A stretch of 64,000 nt of DNA from Halorientalis sp. IM1011 (GCF_001989615.1 NZ_CP019067.1:1-64000), one strand, 5' to 3'; counted from the first letter of the stretch, positions 1 to 11,096 are shown. A program made the numbers and translations. The notes: a model not told the origin generated them from the letters alone.

Positions 1-1141
1 ACGCCGTCCTGCAACCGAACGTCGCGGCGTGGGTGCCGGTCATCCTGATCTACGCAGCGCTGGCCAGCGGGCTCCCCGTCTGGATCCTGCTCCAGCCTCG
101 GGACTACTCTCGTCGTTCCTGCTGTACGCGGGCGTCGGCGGGGCGCTGCTGGCGATCGTCGTCGGCACGATCTTCGGCACGTCGGCGGAGCCGCTCGTCG
201 TCGCCGACAGCATCCAGCCGTTCACGGGCTTCCTCGGCGTCGACGCGGTGTCGCCGTACCCACTGTTCCGCTGCTGTTCGTCACTATCGCCTGTGGCACT
301 ATCAGCGGGTTCCACTCGCTGGTGTCCTCGGGGACGACGGCGAAACAGTTGAACAAGGAGAGCGACGCACGCCTGATCGGGTACGGCGGTATGCTCGGTG
401 AAGGGCTGCTGGCCGCGACGGCGCTGTCGACGCTCGCGGTCGCCGGCATCGCCTCCGACGCGGCGGGCGGCGGTATCGGCGGCGCGCTCCCGAACTTCGC
501 GGCCGGCGGCGCGACCATCCTGACGAGTTTCAACATTCCGGTCGCCTACGGCGGTCCCTTCATGGCGCTGGTGCTCGTGAGCTTCCTGCTCACCTCGACC
601 GACACGGCCGCCCGCCTCGGCCGCTACATGATGGAGGAGATCGTCGGTACGGAGGGCAGCGGGACCGAGACCGGCTTCGCCGGCGGCCTCGACTCGTTCG
701 CCCGGGGACGGTACACCAAACCCGCTCGTCCAGATCGTCCTCGCGTACGCGCTGGTCGTCTCCGGCGAGTGGGCGACGCTGTGGGCGCTGTTCGGCGGCG
801 CGAACCAGTTGCTCGCCGCGCTCGCCCTGCTCACGGGCACCGTCTGGCTCGCCAACTGGGAGGGATCCAAACAGCTCGTCAGCACCGGCGTTTTCCCATG
901 GCGATCATGGTCGTGATCACCGTGCTGGCGTTGCTGTGGCTGGCGTTCTACGAGAACCTCTTCAACGCTCTCGTTCAGGGCGGTGCCACGGGGGCTCGGC
1001 GGTCAGATATCGTCGGTCGTCCAGATGGTACTCGCGCTCGTCCTCGTCTACCTGGCGCTGTCGCTGGTCCGGATCGGCTACCGGAACATCTCGGAAGTGC
1101 GCCGCACCGGCGGCGCTGCCCCCGAACCCGGCGACGACTGA
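1..1141 (+). CDS. CstA-type peptide/carbon-starvation transporter, C-terminal part, frameshifted
   Basis: Multi-pass membrane protein of the CstA family (peptide or pyruvate uptake). The 5' end lies left of the window. The opening residues contain the family signature PVWILLQPRDY, then hydrophobic segments such as LLYAGVGGALLAIVVGTIFG, then a stretch SGTTAKQLNKESDARLIGYG typical of the family. The reading frame changes about five times (near 105, 268, 717, 890 and 1000). Several changes are explained by one lost or gained base in a short homopolymer, for example ccc read as cc near 268. These are probably sequencing errors, so the true gene is likely intact. It ends with RRTGGAAPEPGDD and TGA at 1139-1141. 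Confidence 0.8.
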
Positions 1142-1166
1142 CGGGACCCGTCCTTCCGTTTTCCGG

Positions 1167-1833
1167 TTACGTCCAGAACCGCTTCGCCAGCCGCGAGAAG
1201 AATCCTTCGGGCTCTCGCTCGACCGTCTCCCACAGCGTGAACGCCTCGGCCAGATCCGCTTCCGTACTCGCCACGAGGGCCTCGCGCTCGGGCGGCTACG
1301 ATCAGGTGGATTTCGTAGTGGCCGTAGTACCCCAGCTTCAGGAGCGTGCGCTCACGGAATCCGTCGACGTGGGTCCGCACGTCCTCGGGGATAGCGTCGG
1401 CGACGAGGACGAACGTGAAGTTCGTCTCGAAGTGTTCCTCGTCGGCCTCGATCCAGTCTCCGGCGAGGTCGTGGCCCAGTTCGACGAGTCGGTTCAGGTC
1501 CGCGACGGTCGGGCGGTCGACGCGGCGGGCGAACACGTGCTCGCGGCTCTCGTGGTCGGCGTAACTCAACGCGGGGTGGAGGAACTGCTTCTGGTTCCGG
1601 ACGCGTAACTCGCCGCGGAGGTCGAAGGACTCCTCACGGACGGTCACGTCACGGTCGAGGTCGTAGCTGTACATGAGCCGGTCGCTCACGCGGTCGAGAT
1701 ACTCGTCGTCCCACGTCGGCACCTGCTCGCGGATCTCCGCGGGCAACTCCTCGGCCGCGGCCGACCCGTCCTCGGCCGTCCCGCCGTCGGCCACCACGTC
1801 ACTGGAGTCCGGGTCACCGACACGATATTCCAT
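1167..1833 (-). CDS. Conserved haloarchaeal protein of unknown function, frameshifted
   Basis: An acidic soluble protein of about 222 residues, starting MEYRVGDPDSS at 1833. The body contains PTWDDEYLDRVSDRLMYSYD and LLKLGYYGHYEIHLIV. Near 1295 the frame shifts; the continuing frame reads LWETVEREPEGFFSRLAKRF and ends with TAA at 1167-1169, convergent with the CstA gene. I do not recognise a domain, membrane segment or signal peptide. The shift is most likely a one-base sequencing error. Confidence 0.65.
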
Positions 1834-1941
1834 ATCCACTGATATCGCATCGCCGGTAAAAGTTCGTCGCCGGATTCGACGAGTCCAGACGACGAGGAAA
1901 CCGGCGGCATCGTTATGCGCCTGTGGGCGCAAGCGACGATC

Positions 1942-2164
1942 ATGAGCGACGATCGACCGACAGAGGCCTGCGGCCGGTGTTTCGATGACGACCGTCGTCG
2001 ACGCCGCGAACGCCGACGGCGAGTCCGACCGCACGGACCCGTTCGCGGACGACCGTATCGAGGTATCGGAGTCGTCCATCCGACGGGTCTCGCCGGTCGC
2101 GTGGACGCGGCGGGCCACGGCCCGACTGAACGCTGTCGTGGAGCGGCTGACGTACGGCCGCTGA
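1942..2164 (+). CDS. Small haloarchaeal protein with CxxC, frameshifted
   Basis: A short divergent gene starting MSDDRPTEACGRCFDD at 1942. After a frame change near 1985 it continues VVDAANADGESDRTDPFADD and ends LNAVVERLTYGR with TGA at 2162-2164. The acidic composition of the second part and the CGRC motif make it credible. The frame change fits the many indels of this end of the window. No function can be assigned. Confidence 0.45.
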
Positions 2165-2400
2165 TCAGTTTCGACCCACCAGCAGGTACGTCACCGCGAA
2201 CAGGATGGCCGCCAGGGTGGCGACGTTGACGAGCGTGAACTCGTACGCGCCCACGAAGGCCAGCCCCCACGTGACGACGAGCGCGAACAACGTCGAGAGG
2301 ATCGCGTCATCGCCAACAGGACCCGGGGGTCGCCGCTGGAACCGCTCGCGCCCTCCTCGAACCCCTCGTGGTCCGCGTCGTCGCGATTCTCGTCGGCCAT
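2165..2400 (-). CDS. Small two-helix membrane protein, frameshifted
   Basis: Starts MADENRDDADHEGFEEG at 2400 with an acidic Gly/Ser-rich cytoplasmic part. After a frame change near 2312 it continues with two hydrophobic helices, LSTLFALVVTWGLAFVGAY and VATLAAILFAVTYLLVGR, and stops at 2165. About 78 residues when corrected. It is convergent with, and abuts, the small CxxC gene. Function unknown. Confidence 0.5.
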
Positions 2401-2538
2401 GCTCCACAGAGGGAGTGACCGCCACTTATCTCTTTTCGGCAGCAATCGACGGGGCCCGGTACTGACGGTGCCAGAGAGACCGCCTCGTGTACTCCGGACG
2501 CCGAGAGAACTAAGCCGGTATAGACGAGAGTTAGCACC

Positions 2539-2775
2539 ATGGGAATAATGGACACGGTCACCGGGATGCGCTCTCCGGACAGGAAGGCCGGACGTGACAC
2601 GGCGGGTGAGGAGTCGGCGGGTGCGTACTGGTGTGACGGTTGTAGCGTCCGCGTCCGTGATGTCGCAGTCGACGAGGAAGGACTGGCTCGGGACGACGAG
2701 GGGACGCCGCTGTGTCCCGAGTGTGGCGACGCGATGCGGTTCGAACGGAGCCACGGCGAGGGGTGTGCGTGTTGA
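2539..2775 (+). CDS. Small zinc-ribbon protein
   Basis: A 78-residue protein starting MGIMDTVTGMRSPDR. It carries two Cys pairs, WCDGC and LCPEC, about 33 residues apart, plus a terminal CAC, which is the layout of a single zinc ribbon. Such mini zinc-finger proteins are abundant in Halobacteria and mostly uncharacterised. It is free of frameshifts, unlike its neighbours. Confidence 0.65.
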   Translation: MGIMDTVTGMRSPDRKAGRDTAGEESAGAYWCDGCSVRVRDVAVDEEGLARDDEGTPLCPECGDAMRFERSHGEGCAC

Positions 2776-2857
2776 GTGGGCGGGTGGACCCGAGGCTCGT
2801 TGCGGTCGGCGGCCGGCGCGGACAGCTTTTTCACCGCGAGCCCGTTCGTGGGAAACG

Positions 2858-3153
2858 ATGACACTCGCCGACCGGATCGCCGCCTACCGGGAACTCCTCG
2901 AGGAGTGGATCCACGGGTTCTATCACGGCATGATCGAACATCCGGCCTACGAGAAGATCGAAGACGAGGCCGAGACCTCGAAGACGCGTTCATGCTGGCG
3001 TGTTTCCCGGACGCGTTCGGCATCCCGTCGCCGGTCTCGTACTACACGGCCGAACTGCTCCCCTCCCTCGAAGACGAGTTCCGGGCGTGGGAACGCCGGC
3101 TCTGGGACCGCGAGACACCACTGGAAGGGAAAGCCGAGGGGTACCACTTCTGA
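2858..3153 (+). CDS. Conserved haloarchaeal ~98-residue protein, frameshifted
   Basis: Starts MTLADRIAAYRELLEEW at 2858. One frame change near 2970 joins it to DLEDAFMLACFPDAFGIPSP and the end KAEGYHF with TGA at 3151-3153. It is helical and acidic, with no domain I recognise. It lies 30 bp upstream of the ArsA/Get3 ATPase on the same strand, so the two may be cotranscribed. Confidence 0.55.
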
Positions 3154-3183
3154 TGCCTGGAATCGCCACGCGGGGGCGTCGTA

Positions 3184-4168
3184 GTGGAGCCGTTCGTGTT
3201 CTTCGGCGGGAAAGGCGGTGTCGGGAAGACGACCGTCTCCTCCGCCTACGCGCTGAAGTGTGCCCGGGCCGGCGTGGAGACGCTAGTGGTCTCCACGGAC
3301 CCGGCACACTCGGTCTCGGACGTCTTCGAACAGGAGTTCGGGGACGAACCCCGCCCGGTCGACGGCGTCGAGGGGCTGTCGGCGCTGGAGATCGACCCGG
3401 AGGCGGAAGTGACCAGCCACCTCAACGAGATCCGGACGCGGCTCTCCGACCAGGTGTCCACGCCGATGGTCAACGAGATCGACCAGCAACTCGAGATGGC
3501 CCACCGGACGCCGGGGGCCTACGAGGCGGCGCTGTTCGACCGGTTCGTCGACGTGATGCGATCGGCGGGGGACTACGACAGGATCGTCTTCGACACCGCG
3601 CCGACGGGGGAACGCTCCGATTGCTCGCACTACCGGACTTCTTGGAGTCGTGGATCGACCGGCTGATGGACAAGCGCCGGGAGAGCATCGACCTGTTCGA
3701 GAAGGCCGCAATCGGGAACCGGGAACCCCGGCGCGTGATGGACGGCGATCCCATCCTGGCACACCTGCAGGAACGGAAGTCGTTCTTCGAGTTCGCTGGC
3801 GGAGCCCTGCGCAACGACGCGACCTTCTTTCTCGTGTTGAACCCCGACCAGCTGTCCGTGAACGAAACCGAGCGGGCCATCGAGGACATGGACGCGGAGG
3901 GGCTGGGCGTCCGGGGCCTCGTCGCGAACAGGCTCACGCCCGAGCCCGACCCCGACGAGGATGGGCGCGGCGCGCGCGCTACCTCCGGGATCGGATCGAG
4001 ACCGAACGCGACCGCCTCGCGACCGTCCGGGAGCGGTTCGACCCGCCCCTGGTCGCAGAGATCGAATCGCGAACCCGGGAGATTCAGGGCGATCTCCTCG
4101 ACGACGTGGCTGCAGAACTCGACGTCGACGTCACGCCCGAGGATCCGACGTTCGTGAACGCCGGGTAG
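3184..4168 (+). CDS. ArsA/Get3-family ATPase, frameshifted
   Basis: A single-domain ArsA/Get3/TRC40 ATPase. It starts at GTG 3184 with FVFFGGKGGVGKTTVSSAYA, which has the deviant Walker A KGGVGKT. The switch-type motif STDPAHSVSDVF follows at about residue 37. The frame changes near 3612 (after IVFDTAPTG) and near 3962; corrected length is about 325 residues, ending DVTPEDPTFVNAG. Family members drive arsenite export or insertion of tail-anchored membrane proteins. With no arsenite pump next to it, a Get3-like role is as likely. Confidence 0.8.
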
Positions 4169-4252
4169 CCAGCGGCGGTGTCTCGGAGATAGGGCTCGTT
4201 CCACGCGATTCGAGGCAAAGCAATTAGGTGCCTGCTACCGGATACCACGACC

Positions 4253-4750
4253 ATGAGTACCGAGTCGCTCTCGACGTTCGAGTCGTCCGTTCCGGGGGAG
4301 GTCCACCGGACGACAGCCGAGGACGCCGGCGAGGCCATCGCCGACGCCGTCGAATCACCCGCGATCGGGACGGCGCTGCCCTACGACGGGGTTTCGCTGC
4401 CGGATTCCATCGACACCGACCCGTCCCCGTCGGCGCTGGAATCGGCGGCCACGGGCGTCACGCCGGCGACGATGGGGATCGCCGACTATGGGACAGTCGC
4501 GATTCCCTCGGGCACGGCTGGCGAGGAACTGGTCAGCCTCTACACGCCCCGCCACGTCGCCGTGGTCGCGGCCAGCGACGTGGTTGCCGACATGCCGACG
4601 GCCTACGAGCGACTCGGCGAGGACTTCGCCGCCCGAGCGGATACGCAGATCCTGGCGACGGGTCCGAGCGCGACGGCCGACATGGGGACGCTCGTGCAGG
4701 GTGTGCACGGCCCCTCCGAGACGCACGTCGTCGTGCTGGAGGACCGATGA
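4253..4750 (+). CDS. LutC-like LUD-domain protein (lactate utilisation)
   Basis: A 165-residue LUD-domain protein starting MSTESLSTFESS. The central part, MGIADYGTVAIPSGTAGEEL, then LVSLYTPRHVAVV and GPSATADMG, matches LutC/YkgG proteins, which belong to a three-part iron-sulfur L-lactate dehydrogenase. Its TGA overlaps the ATG of the following LutAB gene by four bases (ATGA). That supports translational coupling and a shared complex. Confidence 0.8.
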   Translation: MSTESLSTFESSVPGEVHRTTAEDAGEAIADAVESPAIGTALPYDGVSLPDSIDTDPSPSALESAATGVTPATMGIADYGTVAIPSGTAGEELVSLYTPRHVAVVAASDVVADMPTAYERLGEDFAARADTQILATGPSATADMGTLVQGVHGPSETHVVVLEDR

Positions 4751-6939
4751 GCTCTCGCCGCGACACCGCCGACCGCCTGCGGGAACTGATGGAGACCGAG
4801 GGCGACGCCGTCGCACAGAACACCCGAACGGTGAATCAGCTCTCGGACTACGCCATCCAGCGGTTCGACGACTACGAGGACCTGCGCGACGCGGCCCGTG
4901 GGATCAAGGAGTCGGCCATCGAGAACCTGCCCGAACTCCTCGATCAGGTCACCGAGGCCGGTCGAGGAAAACGGCGGCAGGTCCACGTCGCCCAGACGGC
5001 CGCGGACCGCGAACCCGGATCGTCGAGGGGATCATGGCCGACCCGGAGGCAGAGAAACTGGTCAAGAGCAAGTCGATGACGACCGAGGAGATCGACGTGA
5101 ACGACCACCTCGAATCGCGGGCTACGAGGTGGTCGAGACCGACCTCGGCGAGTACGTCATCCAGATCGCGGGACGAAGCACCGTCCCACCTGATCGGGCC
5201 GGCGATGCACCGCTCGCCCGAGGACATCGCCGAGCTGTTCAACAGCGAGTTCGACCTCGAGGCGGACCTCACCGGCGACCCCAACGAACTCACCGAGTTC
5301 GCCCGCGACGGGTGGGCGAGCACATCCGCGAGGCCGACGTGGGCATGACGGGCGCGAACTTCGTCGTCGCTGAGTCGGGGACGCTGATGCTCGTCACGAA
5401 CGAGGGCAACGCCCGGAAGACGGCGGTGACGCCGGACCCCCACGTCGCCGTCGCGGGAATCGAGAAGCTCGTCCCCAGCCTCGCGGACCTCCAGCCGTTC
5501 ACCGAGCTGATCGCCAAGACCGGCACAGGACAGGACATCACCTCGTACGTCTCCCTGCTCTCGCCGCCCGTCGACTCCCCGATCCCGGACCTTCGAGGCC
5601 GACGAGATGCGGCCGGCCGACGAGCGGGAGTTCCACCTCGTCCTGCTGGACAACGGCCGGATGGGGATGCGCGAGGACGACGACCTCCGGGAGACGCTGT
5701 ACTGCATCCGGTGTGGGGCCTGCTCGAACGCCTGCTCGAACTTCCAGGCGGTCGGCGGCCACGGCTTCGGCGGGGAGACCTACACCGGCGGCATCGGCAC
5801 CGGCTGGGAGGCCGGGGTCCACGGCTCCAGAGTGCAGACGAGATGACGACCTCTGTACCGGCTGTTCGCGCTGTGAACCGAAGTGTCCGGTCGAGATCGA
5901 CATCCCGTGGATCAACACGGTCGTCCGCGATCGGATCAACCGCGAGGCCGAGGGAGACGAGTTCGACTTCCTCGTCGAGGGGCTGACACCCGACGAGGAA
6001 CCCGCCGGGCTGGACCTCCAGAAGCGACTGTTCGGCATATCGGGACGCTGGCGAAAACCGGTTCGCTCGCGCCCGGCCTGGTCACACCGTCGCCGGGAGC
6101 CGTCCGGGGAAGTGGGTGCTGGAGCAGGCCTTCGGCGTCGACCCGCGCCGCGACCTCCCCGAGTTTGCCGAGGAGACGCTTCGGGAGTGGTACGGGGCCC
6201 GAGGCGCGCAGGTGACCGACCCCGACCGGGACGTGGTGCTGTACCCCGACGTGTACACGGACTACTTCGACCCCGAACGCGGAAAGGCCGCGATCCGGAC
6301 GCTGGAATCCCTCGGCGTCCGGGTTCACGTCCCCGCCGTCCCGGAGAGCGGGCGGGCCCCACTGTCTCAGGGGATGATCGAGACGGCCCGCGAGCGGGCC
6401 GAGTCGGTCCACGCGCGCTGGTGACCCACGTCGACGACGGGCGGGACGTGGTGGTGATAGAGCCCAGCGACCTGGCGATGTTCCGCCGGGACTACGGGAA
6501 ACTCCTGCCCGAGCGCTCTGCTGAACGACTGTCCGAGAACAGCTACGACGTGATGGAGTACGTCTACGGCTTGCTGGACAACGGAGCCGACGCGGAGGGG
6601 CTAGACGCGCCGGGCGACGACGGCGACGCCGACATCGCCTACCACAGCCACTGCCAGCAGCGGACGATGGGCGTCGACGAGTACACGGAGTCCGTCCTGT
6701 CGGATCTGGGGTATAGCGTCCGCACCTCCGACGTGGAGTGTTGCGGGATGGCGGGGAGTTTCGGCTACAAGAGCGAGTACTACGAGGTCAGCATGGACGT
6801 GGGCGACCACCTCCGGGACGACCTCGGCGAGGTCGAGGGGGCGACGCTGACCGCCAGCGGCACCTCCTGTCAGGAGCAACTCGACGTGCTCTACGAGCGC
6901 GAGGTGCCCCATCCGATCGAACTGATCGCACCACGGTAG
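4747..6939 (+). CDS. LutB-LutA fusion iron-sulfur protein, many frameshifts
   Basis: A long fusion of a LutB-type LUD domain, two 4Fe-4S motifs (CIRCGACSNACSNFQ and LCTGCSRCEPKCP) and a C-terminal LutA-like CCG domain (DVECCGMAGSFGYKSEYY; ASGTSCQEQL). This is the expected electron-transfer core for L-lactate oxidation with the adjoining LutC-like protein. The frame changes at least eight times between about 4960 and 6425, for example an inserted g near 4963 and a lost g near 4977. Every piece is strongly family-like, so sequencing indels are the best explanation. Corrected length is about 730 residues. Confidence 0.8.
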
Positions 6940-7003
6940 CCCGCGTCGCACGCGACCGCTCGAAGAACAAGGCCTTTGAGGGTGGGTTCGTGAGACAGTT
7001 GCA

Positions 7004-8342
7004 GTGCCTCCCGACGCCGACGACCGGGTCTACTACGTGATCAGCGACCTCCACATCGGGGGTGACGAGCACTGGGCGAGGTCGACTTTCTGGCGGAACT
7101 ACTGGACTTTCTCGAACGCCTGGAGCGAACCGACGAGGACGCCGAACTCGTGATCAACGGCGACGCCTTCGGCCTCTGGGAGATGACGACGGTCGAGGGG
7201 ACGGCGAAGTTCGACCTGCTGGTCGAGACGTACCCGCGGCTGTTCGAACAGTTGCGCGTGACCGGCGAAAATATCGCGATTACGCTGGTGCCGGGCAACC
7301 ACGACCACGAACTCGCCGCCTACGACGAGTACGTCGAGCGATTCGCCGAGTACAACGTCGACCTCGTCCAGGACCAGTCCGTCACGCGACGGGTCGGCGA
7401 CAGCGTCGTGTACTTCGAACACGGGCACCAGCGGGACCCGAACAACCGGATCGACGACTGGGGGAATCCACACGCCTCGCCGCTGGGTACTACTACAACA
7501 CGCTCGTGACGAGTCGGGCGGGCCAGCTCTCGGACCGCGGGCGGTACAACTGGCTGAAGGACGTGCAGGCGGTCACGCCGACCGAACGGATGCCGGTGTG
7601 GCTGCTCTCGAAGTACTTCTACCTGGAGATGAACCCGCTCCTGCGGTACGCGCTGGTCCCCTTCCTGCTCCTGTTCAACATCAGCGCCGTCCTCGCAGTG
7701 CTGGCGGGCCTGTCGGTGGCCGGGATCTGGTCGGCCCCGATCGAATGGGGAACCACGTTCCTCGGCCAGTTCGGCAGGGCTGGACCGCTCTCTGGTTCCT
7801 GCTCGCGGTCAACGTGACCATCGCCGGCCTGCTCCTGCTCGTGGGTGTCCCGCTGTACTTCCTTCGACGGGACGTACGCAAGACCATCGAACGATTCGGG
7901 TCTTCGAGACCTCGATCACGGTCGACGCCGAAGGCCCGTACGAGGAAGCCGCCCGCGAGATCTTCGATGCGAACCCCGAGACCGCCGTCTTCTGCTACGG
8001 TCACACCCACCGTCCCGGAATCAAGGAGGTGGACGGCGGTGTGCTGGCCAACAGCGGCACGTGGCTCAAGCGCCTCCACCGCCGTGACGGTATCATCGGC
8101 GTCCTTCCACCATTTTCTACCCGTCCTACCAGCTCTGTGCGATCCGGATCGCCGCCGAATCGGACGCCGTCGCCGTCGAGTACGAGGAGATCCAGAAGGC
8201 AAGTCCGAGTCCCGAGGAACTCACGCTGACCGAACGGTTGCTCACTGTGGGTCGGAAACCGGACACCGACCTCCCGGATCGGACGGTCGTCCCGAACAAA
8301 GGGACGGACGGGACCGAAGCGACCCCGGAAGCGGCCGAGTAG
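7004..8342 (+). CDS. Membrane-anchored metallophosphoesterase, frameshifted
   Basis: A calcineurin-like phosphoesterase. The metal motifs are seen in order: VYYVISDLHIGG, LVINGDAFGLWE (D-to-G-D type), VPGNHDHELAAYD, YFEHGHQRDPNNR and CYGHTHRPGIKE. Two or three hydrophobic helices (about 7640-7880) are inserted between the last two motifs, an arrangement that tethers the catalytic domain to the membrane. GTG at 7004 is chosen as start because the family N-terminus follows at once. Frame changes occur near 7070, 7485, 7788, 7905 and 8110. Substrate unknown. Confidence 0.75.
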
Positions 8343-8354
8343 GGGAGGGCTGGG

Positions 8355-8867
8355 CTACGTCACTCCGAGGAGGACGAGTATCCAGACGAATCCTGCGACG
8401 CCAGCAGACCCTGGGATCACAGTGAACAGCCTGACCGGCGTAGCCAACAGTACCCCAGCGGCTGGAGCGGGCCCGGGAGGTCACCGGCCGTCGCTAGCAG
8501 TGTCTCGGTGTCACCGATGCTCGGGAACGCGGTCAACGCGAAACACGCGCCGACCAGTAACACGGTATCGCAACGAGCGGTGTTCCGGCAGCGGACGCGA
8601 GCGCGAACGCGGCGAGCGCGAGGCCCGTGTTGACCGGGAGGGGTGCGACAGCGATCAGCAGATCGACCGGGAACGACGTGACGGGCTCGTGGTCGAGATA
8701 CGCGTCGGCGGCGAAGGGGTTCAGGATGGACGACCCGACGACCCCGACGCCAGTCAGCCGGCAGGCGAGCAGGTGGCGGCCTCGTGGCTGACGATACCGG
8801 GTGCGACCAGTGCCGTCTCCACGGCGTAGTAGAGATCCGTGATCGAGGGCGACCTGTCGTCTGTCAC
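8355..8867 (-). CDS. Putative M50-like membrane zinc protease, frameshifted
   Basis: A small membrane protein whose corrected frame begins at GTG 8867 (TDDRSPSITDLYYAVETALV) and contains SHEAAHLLACRLTGVG. HEAAH fits the HExxH zinc-protease motif, as in the M50/DUF3267 group. The motif is visible only after restoring one c in the run near 8787. Later helices include PVDLLIAVAPLPVNTGLALA and VAGFVWILVLLGVT, with a further frame change near 8450. About 170 residues. Protease activity is inferred from this single motif. Confidence 0.5.
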
Positions 8868-9002
8868 GGGGTAGGTCTACTGCGGGCCGAAGCGTCGTAT
8901 GTCCATCGGTCACGCCGCGAGCGGCGGGTTCTGGCATCGCCTCGGCTGACGCTCGTCAGACACCTGCCAAAAGTTAAGAGGGAGGCTGTGCTGGGGTTTC
9001 GT

Positions 9003-9299
9003 ATGGACGGACCAACGCAGGAAATTACCGCACTGGTGGGGCGAGAAGTGTATTCGAGCAACGGTGTCTTCGTCGGTGAAGTCGAGGACGTGCGGCTCGA
9101 TCTCGACGACGTGCAGGTCACGGGGCTGGCCCTCCACGAGATCAATCACGACCTCTTCGGCGAGCGCGCCCGCGGCAACCGCGGCGTCATCCTCCCCTAC
9201 GACTGGGTGCAGGCAGTCGGGGACGTGGTGCTCGTCAGCGACATCATCGAACGGCTCCGGACGCCCGAAGAAGAGCAGGAAGAAGAGATCACGGCCTGA
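9003..9299 (+). CDS. PRC-barrel domain protein, CdpB-like
   Basis: A 98-residue single PRC-barrel protein: ITALVGREVYSSNGVFVGEV, then RLDLDDVQVTGLAL, NRGVILPYDWVQAVGDVVLV and an acidic tail. Haloarchaeal PRC-barrel proteins of this size include the CdpB group, which link SepF to the cell-division machinery; that is family knowledge, and paralogues also occur. The frame is intact. ATG at 9003 was chosen because upstream codons are not family-like. It is convergent with the DHH phosphoesterase. Confidence 0.7.
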   Translation: MDGPTQEITALVGREVYSSNGVFVGEVEDVRLDLDDVQVTGLALHEINHDLFGERARGNRGVILPYDWVQAVGDVVLVSDIIERLRTPEEEQEEEITA

Positions 9300-9317
9300 G
9301 TTGCAGTCTCTCTCCCT

Positions 9318-10744
9318 TTAGCTCCCGTTACTACCGCCTTCGCTCCCGTCGACGCCCATCGCCTGGAAGAGTTTTTGCTTGACGGCCTGTTCGGTGAGTT
9401 CCAGCAGGGTGTCGCGGTTGTCCTCGTTGGTCTCGATCCCGGTGAAGATGCCCAGCGGAATCTCTGCGCTGGCGTCCGTCGAGTGGCCGGCGGTCTCGCC
9501 GATGTCCTCGAAAGCGTCCTCTAGCACTGCGCCGATGTCCATCCGGATGTCCTTCGAGCGAGCGGCCAGATAGATCGTGTCGTCGGCCAGCGCGAACACG
9601 GCGGTCGTGGTGATGCCCTCCAGATTCAGGAGGTGCTGGGCGGCCTGTGAGAGCGCGTCGCGGTCGCGGATGAACCCGGCGTTGGAGATGAGATGCGAGC
9701 CCTTGACCTCGCGGTTGCGGATGGCCTCGGCGAGCACGTCCAGCGTCTCGGGTGACATCGAGGGGGATTCGACCTGTTCGAGCGTGTCGTGGTCGGCGAA
9801 CGGATAGAGGTAGGCCGCGGCAGTCAGATCGGCGGGCGTGGTGTCGCGTTTGAAATCGAGCGTCTCGGCGCGGATGCCGTAGAGGAGGGCGGTCGCGACG
9901 TTCCCGTCGAGGCTCAGGTCGAGTTCCTGGATGTACTTGGTGAGGATGGTCGAGGTGGCGGAGACGTTGGGGCGGACGTCGACGAAGTCGGCGTCGTGGT
10001 CGTGTTCGGGCTCGAAGTGGTCGATGACCACGTCGACCTCGTGATCGACCTCTGGCTCGCCGCCCTTGGCGTGGTCGACGACGGCGAAGGTGTCGTAGTC
10101 GTCGAGATCCACGTCTGTCCGCTGCTGGAGTTCGATCCCGAGCAGGTTGACGAACGCGCGGTTCTCCTGATGGCCGATCTCGCCCTGATAGATGATGTCG
10201 GCTTCGACGTCGAGGCTGTCGGCGATCAACTGGAGCGCGGCGGCGCTGGCGATGGAGTCGGGGTCGGGACTCCGGTGGATGAGGATGGCCATGCGCTCGT
10301 CGGTGGCTTCGATGACGTCGGCGAGCTGAGTGGCCTTGTACTCCAGTTCGCCGGTCTCCAGCGCGCGGAGCGCGGAGTCGGCGATGACGGCGGAGGGTTG
10401 ATGACCACGTCGGCACCGGCTTCGGTGAGTTCGTCCGCGGAGACGGGGTCGGACGCACGGGCGACGATGAACTGTTCGCCGTCGCGTTCGCGGACGTTCT
10501 CGACGGCGGCCATGTTGGCCTCGACGTCAGAGGAGAGGATCAGAAGGACGTCCCGGTCGTCGATGGTCTCGGCGGTCGACGCTTCGCGGATGTCGGCGGT
10601 GCGTGCGTCGAGGTCCTGGTCGCGGAGTGCCTCGACGCGGCCTTCGTCTTTGTCGAGGATGAGGACGTCTTTGCCTTCCGTCTCCAGTTCTTCGGCGACC
10701 GCGTGCCCCACACTCCCACAGCCAAGAATCGCATACGTAGACAT
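9318..10744 (-). CDS. TrkA-N / DHH-DHHA1 fusion phosphoesterase, one frameshift
   Basis: A fusion starting MSTYAILGCGSVGHAVAEEL at 10744 with a Rossmann NAD-binding TrkA-N domain (about residues 1-130). A DHH phosphoesterase domain follows (ILIHRSPDPDSIASAAALQL; FAVVDHAKGG, the DHx motif; VVIDHFEPEHDHD) and a C-terminal DHHA1-like domain. Such proteins act on small oligonucleotides or phosphorylated nucleotides, perhaps under nucleotide control by TrkA-N. A single base is missing near 10393 (NPP-AVIADSAL), the rightmost apparent indel of the left-end error cluster. Corrected length is about 475 residues. Confidence 0.8.
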
Positions 10745-10906
10745 CGAGGCCATCGTAATGGCGCTGCTCATGGTACAGGCGCTCGGACCGGGAGCTACTT
10801 ATAACACACCTTCCCGTCACGTCGTCGAACTGGTTGGATCGCAGACCGCCCGACCACGGAAAGGAAACGTATTTCAATACCACCCCGTAAGATTCAGTCG
10901 CCGCGA

Positions 10907-10980
10907 GGGCCGATAGCTCAGTCCGGCAGAGCGACGGCCTCTTAAGCCGTCGGTCAAGGGTTCAAATCCCTTTCGGCCCG
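10907..10980 (+). tRNA. tRNA-Lys (anticodon CTT)
   Basis: Complete 74-nt cloverleaf. The acceptor stem GGGCCGA pairs with TCGGCCC plus discriminator G. The anticodon stem ACGGC/GCCGT encloses the loop CTCTTAA with CTT at 10941-10943. The T arm is GGG-TTCAAAT-CCC. CCA is not encoded. Its last 22 bases recur twice downstream. Confidence 0.95.
10959..10980 (+). repeat. tRNA-Lys 3'-end repeat, copy 1 (within the tRNA)
   Basis: The 22-bp tRNA tail (T loop to discriminator) repeated at 11075 and 11249. tRNA 3' ends are classic attachment sites for archaeal tyrosine integrases. Confidence 0.8.
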
Positions 10981-11074
10981 TTATTCTTGGCGTCGCTCAC
11001 TCCGAGCGACGCCGAATCACGTGAGAAAGGATTTGAAGTAGGCCACGAGGGAGCGAAGCGACCGAAGTGGACGT

Positions 11075-11096
11075 GGTTCAAATCCCTTTCGGCCCG
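11075..11096 (+). repeat. tRNA-Lys 3'-end repeat, copy 2 (perfect)
   Basis: An exact 22-bp copy of the tRNA-Lys tail, 94 bp after the tRNA. It is preceded by agtggacgtggttcaaatcc, which is shared with copy 3. It looks like a vestigial att site left by a lost integrated element. Confidence 0.75.
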
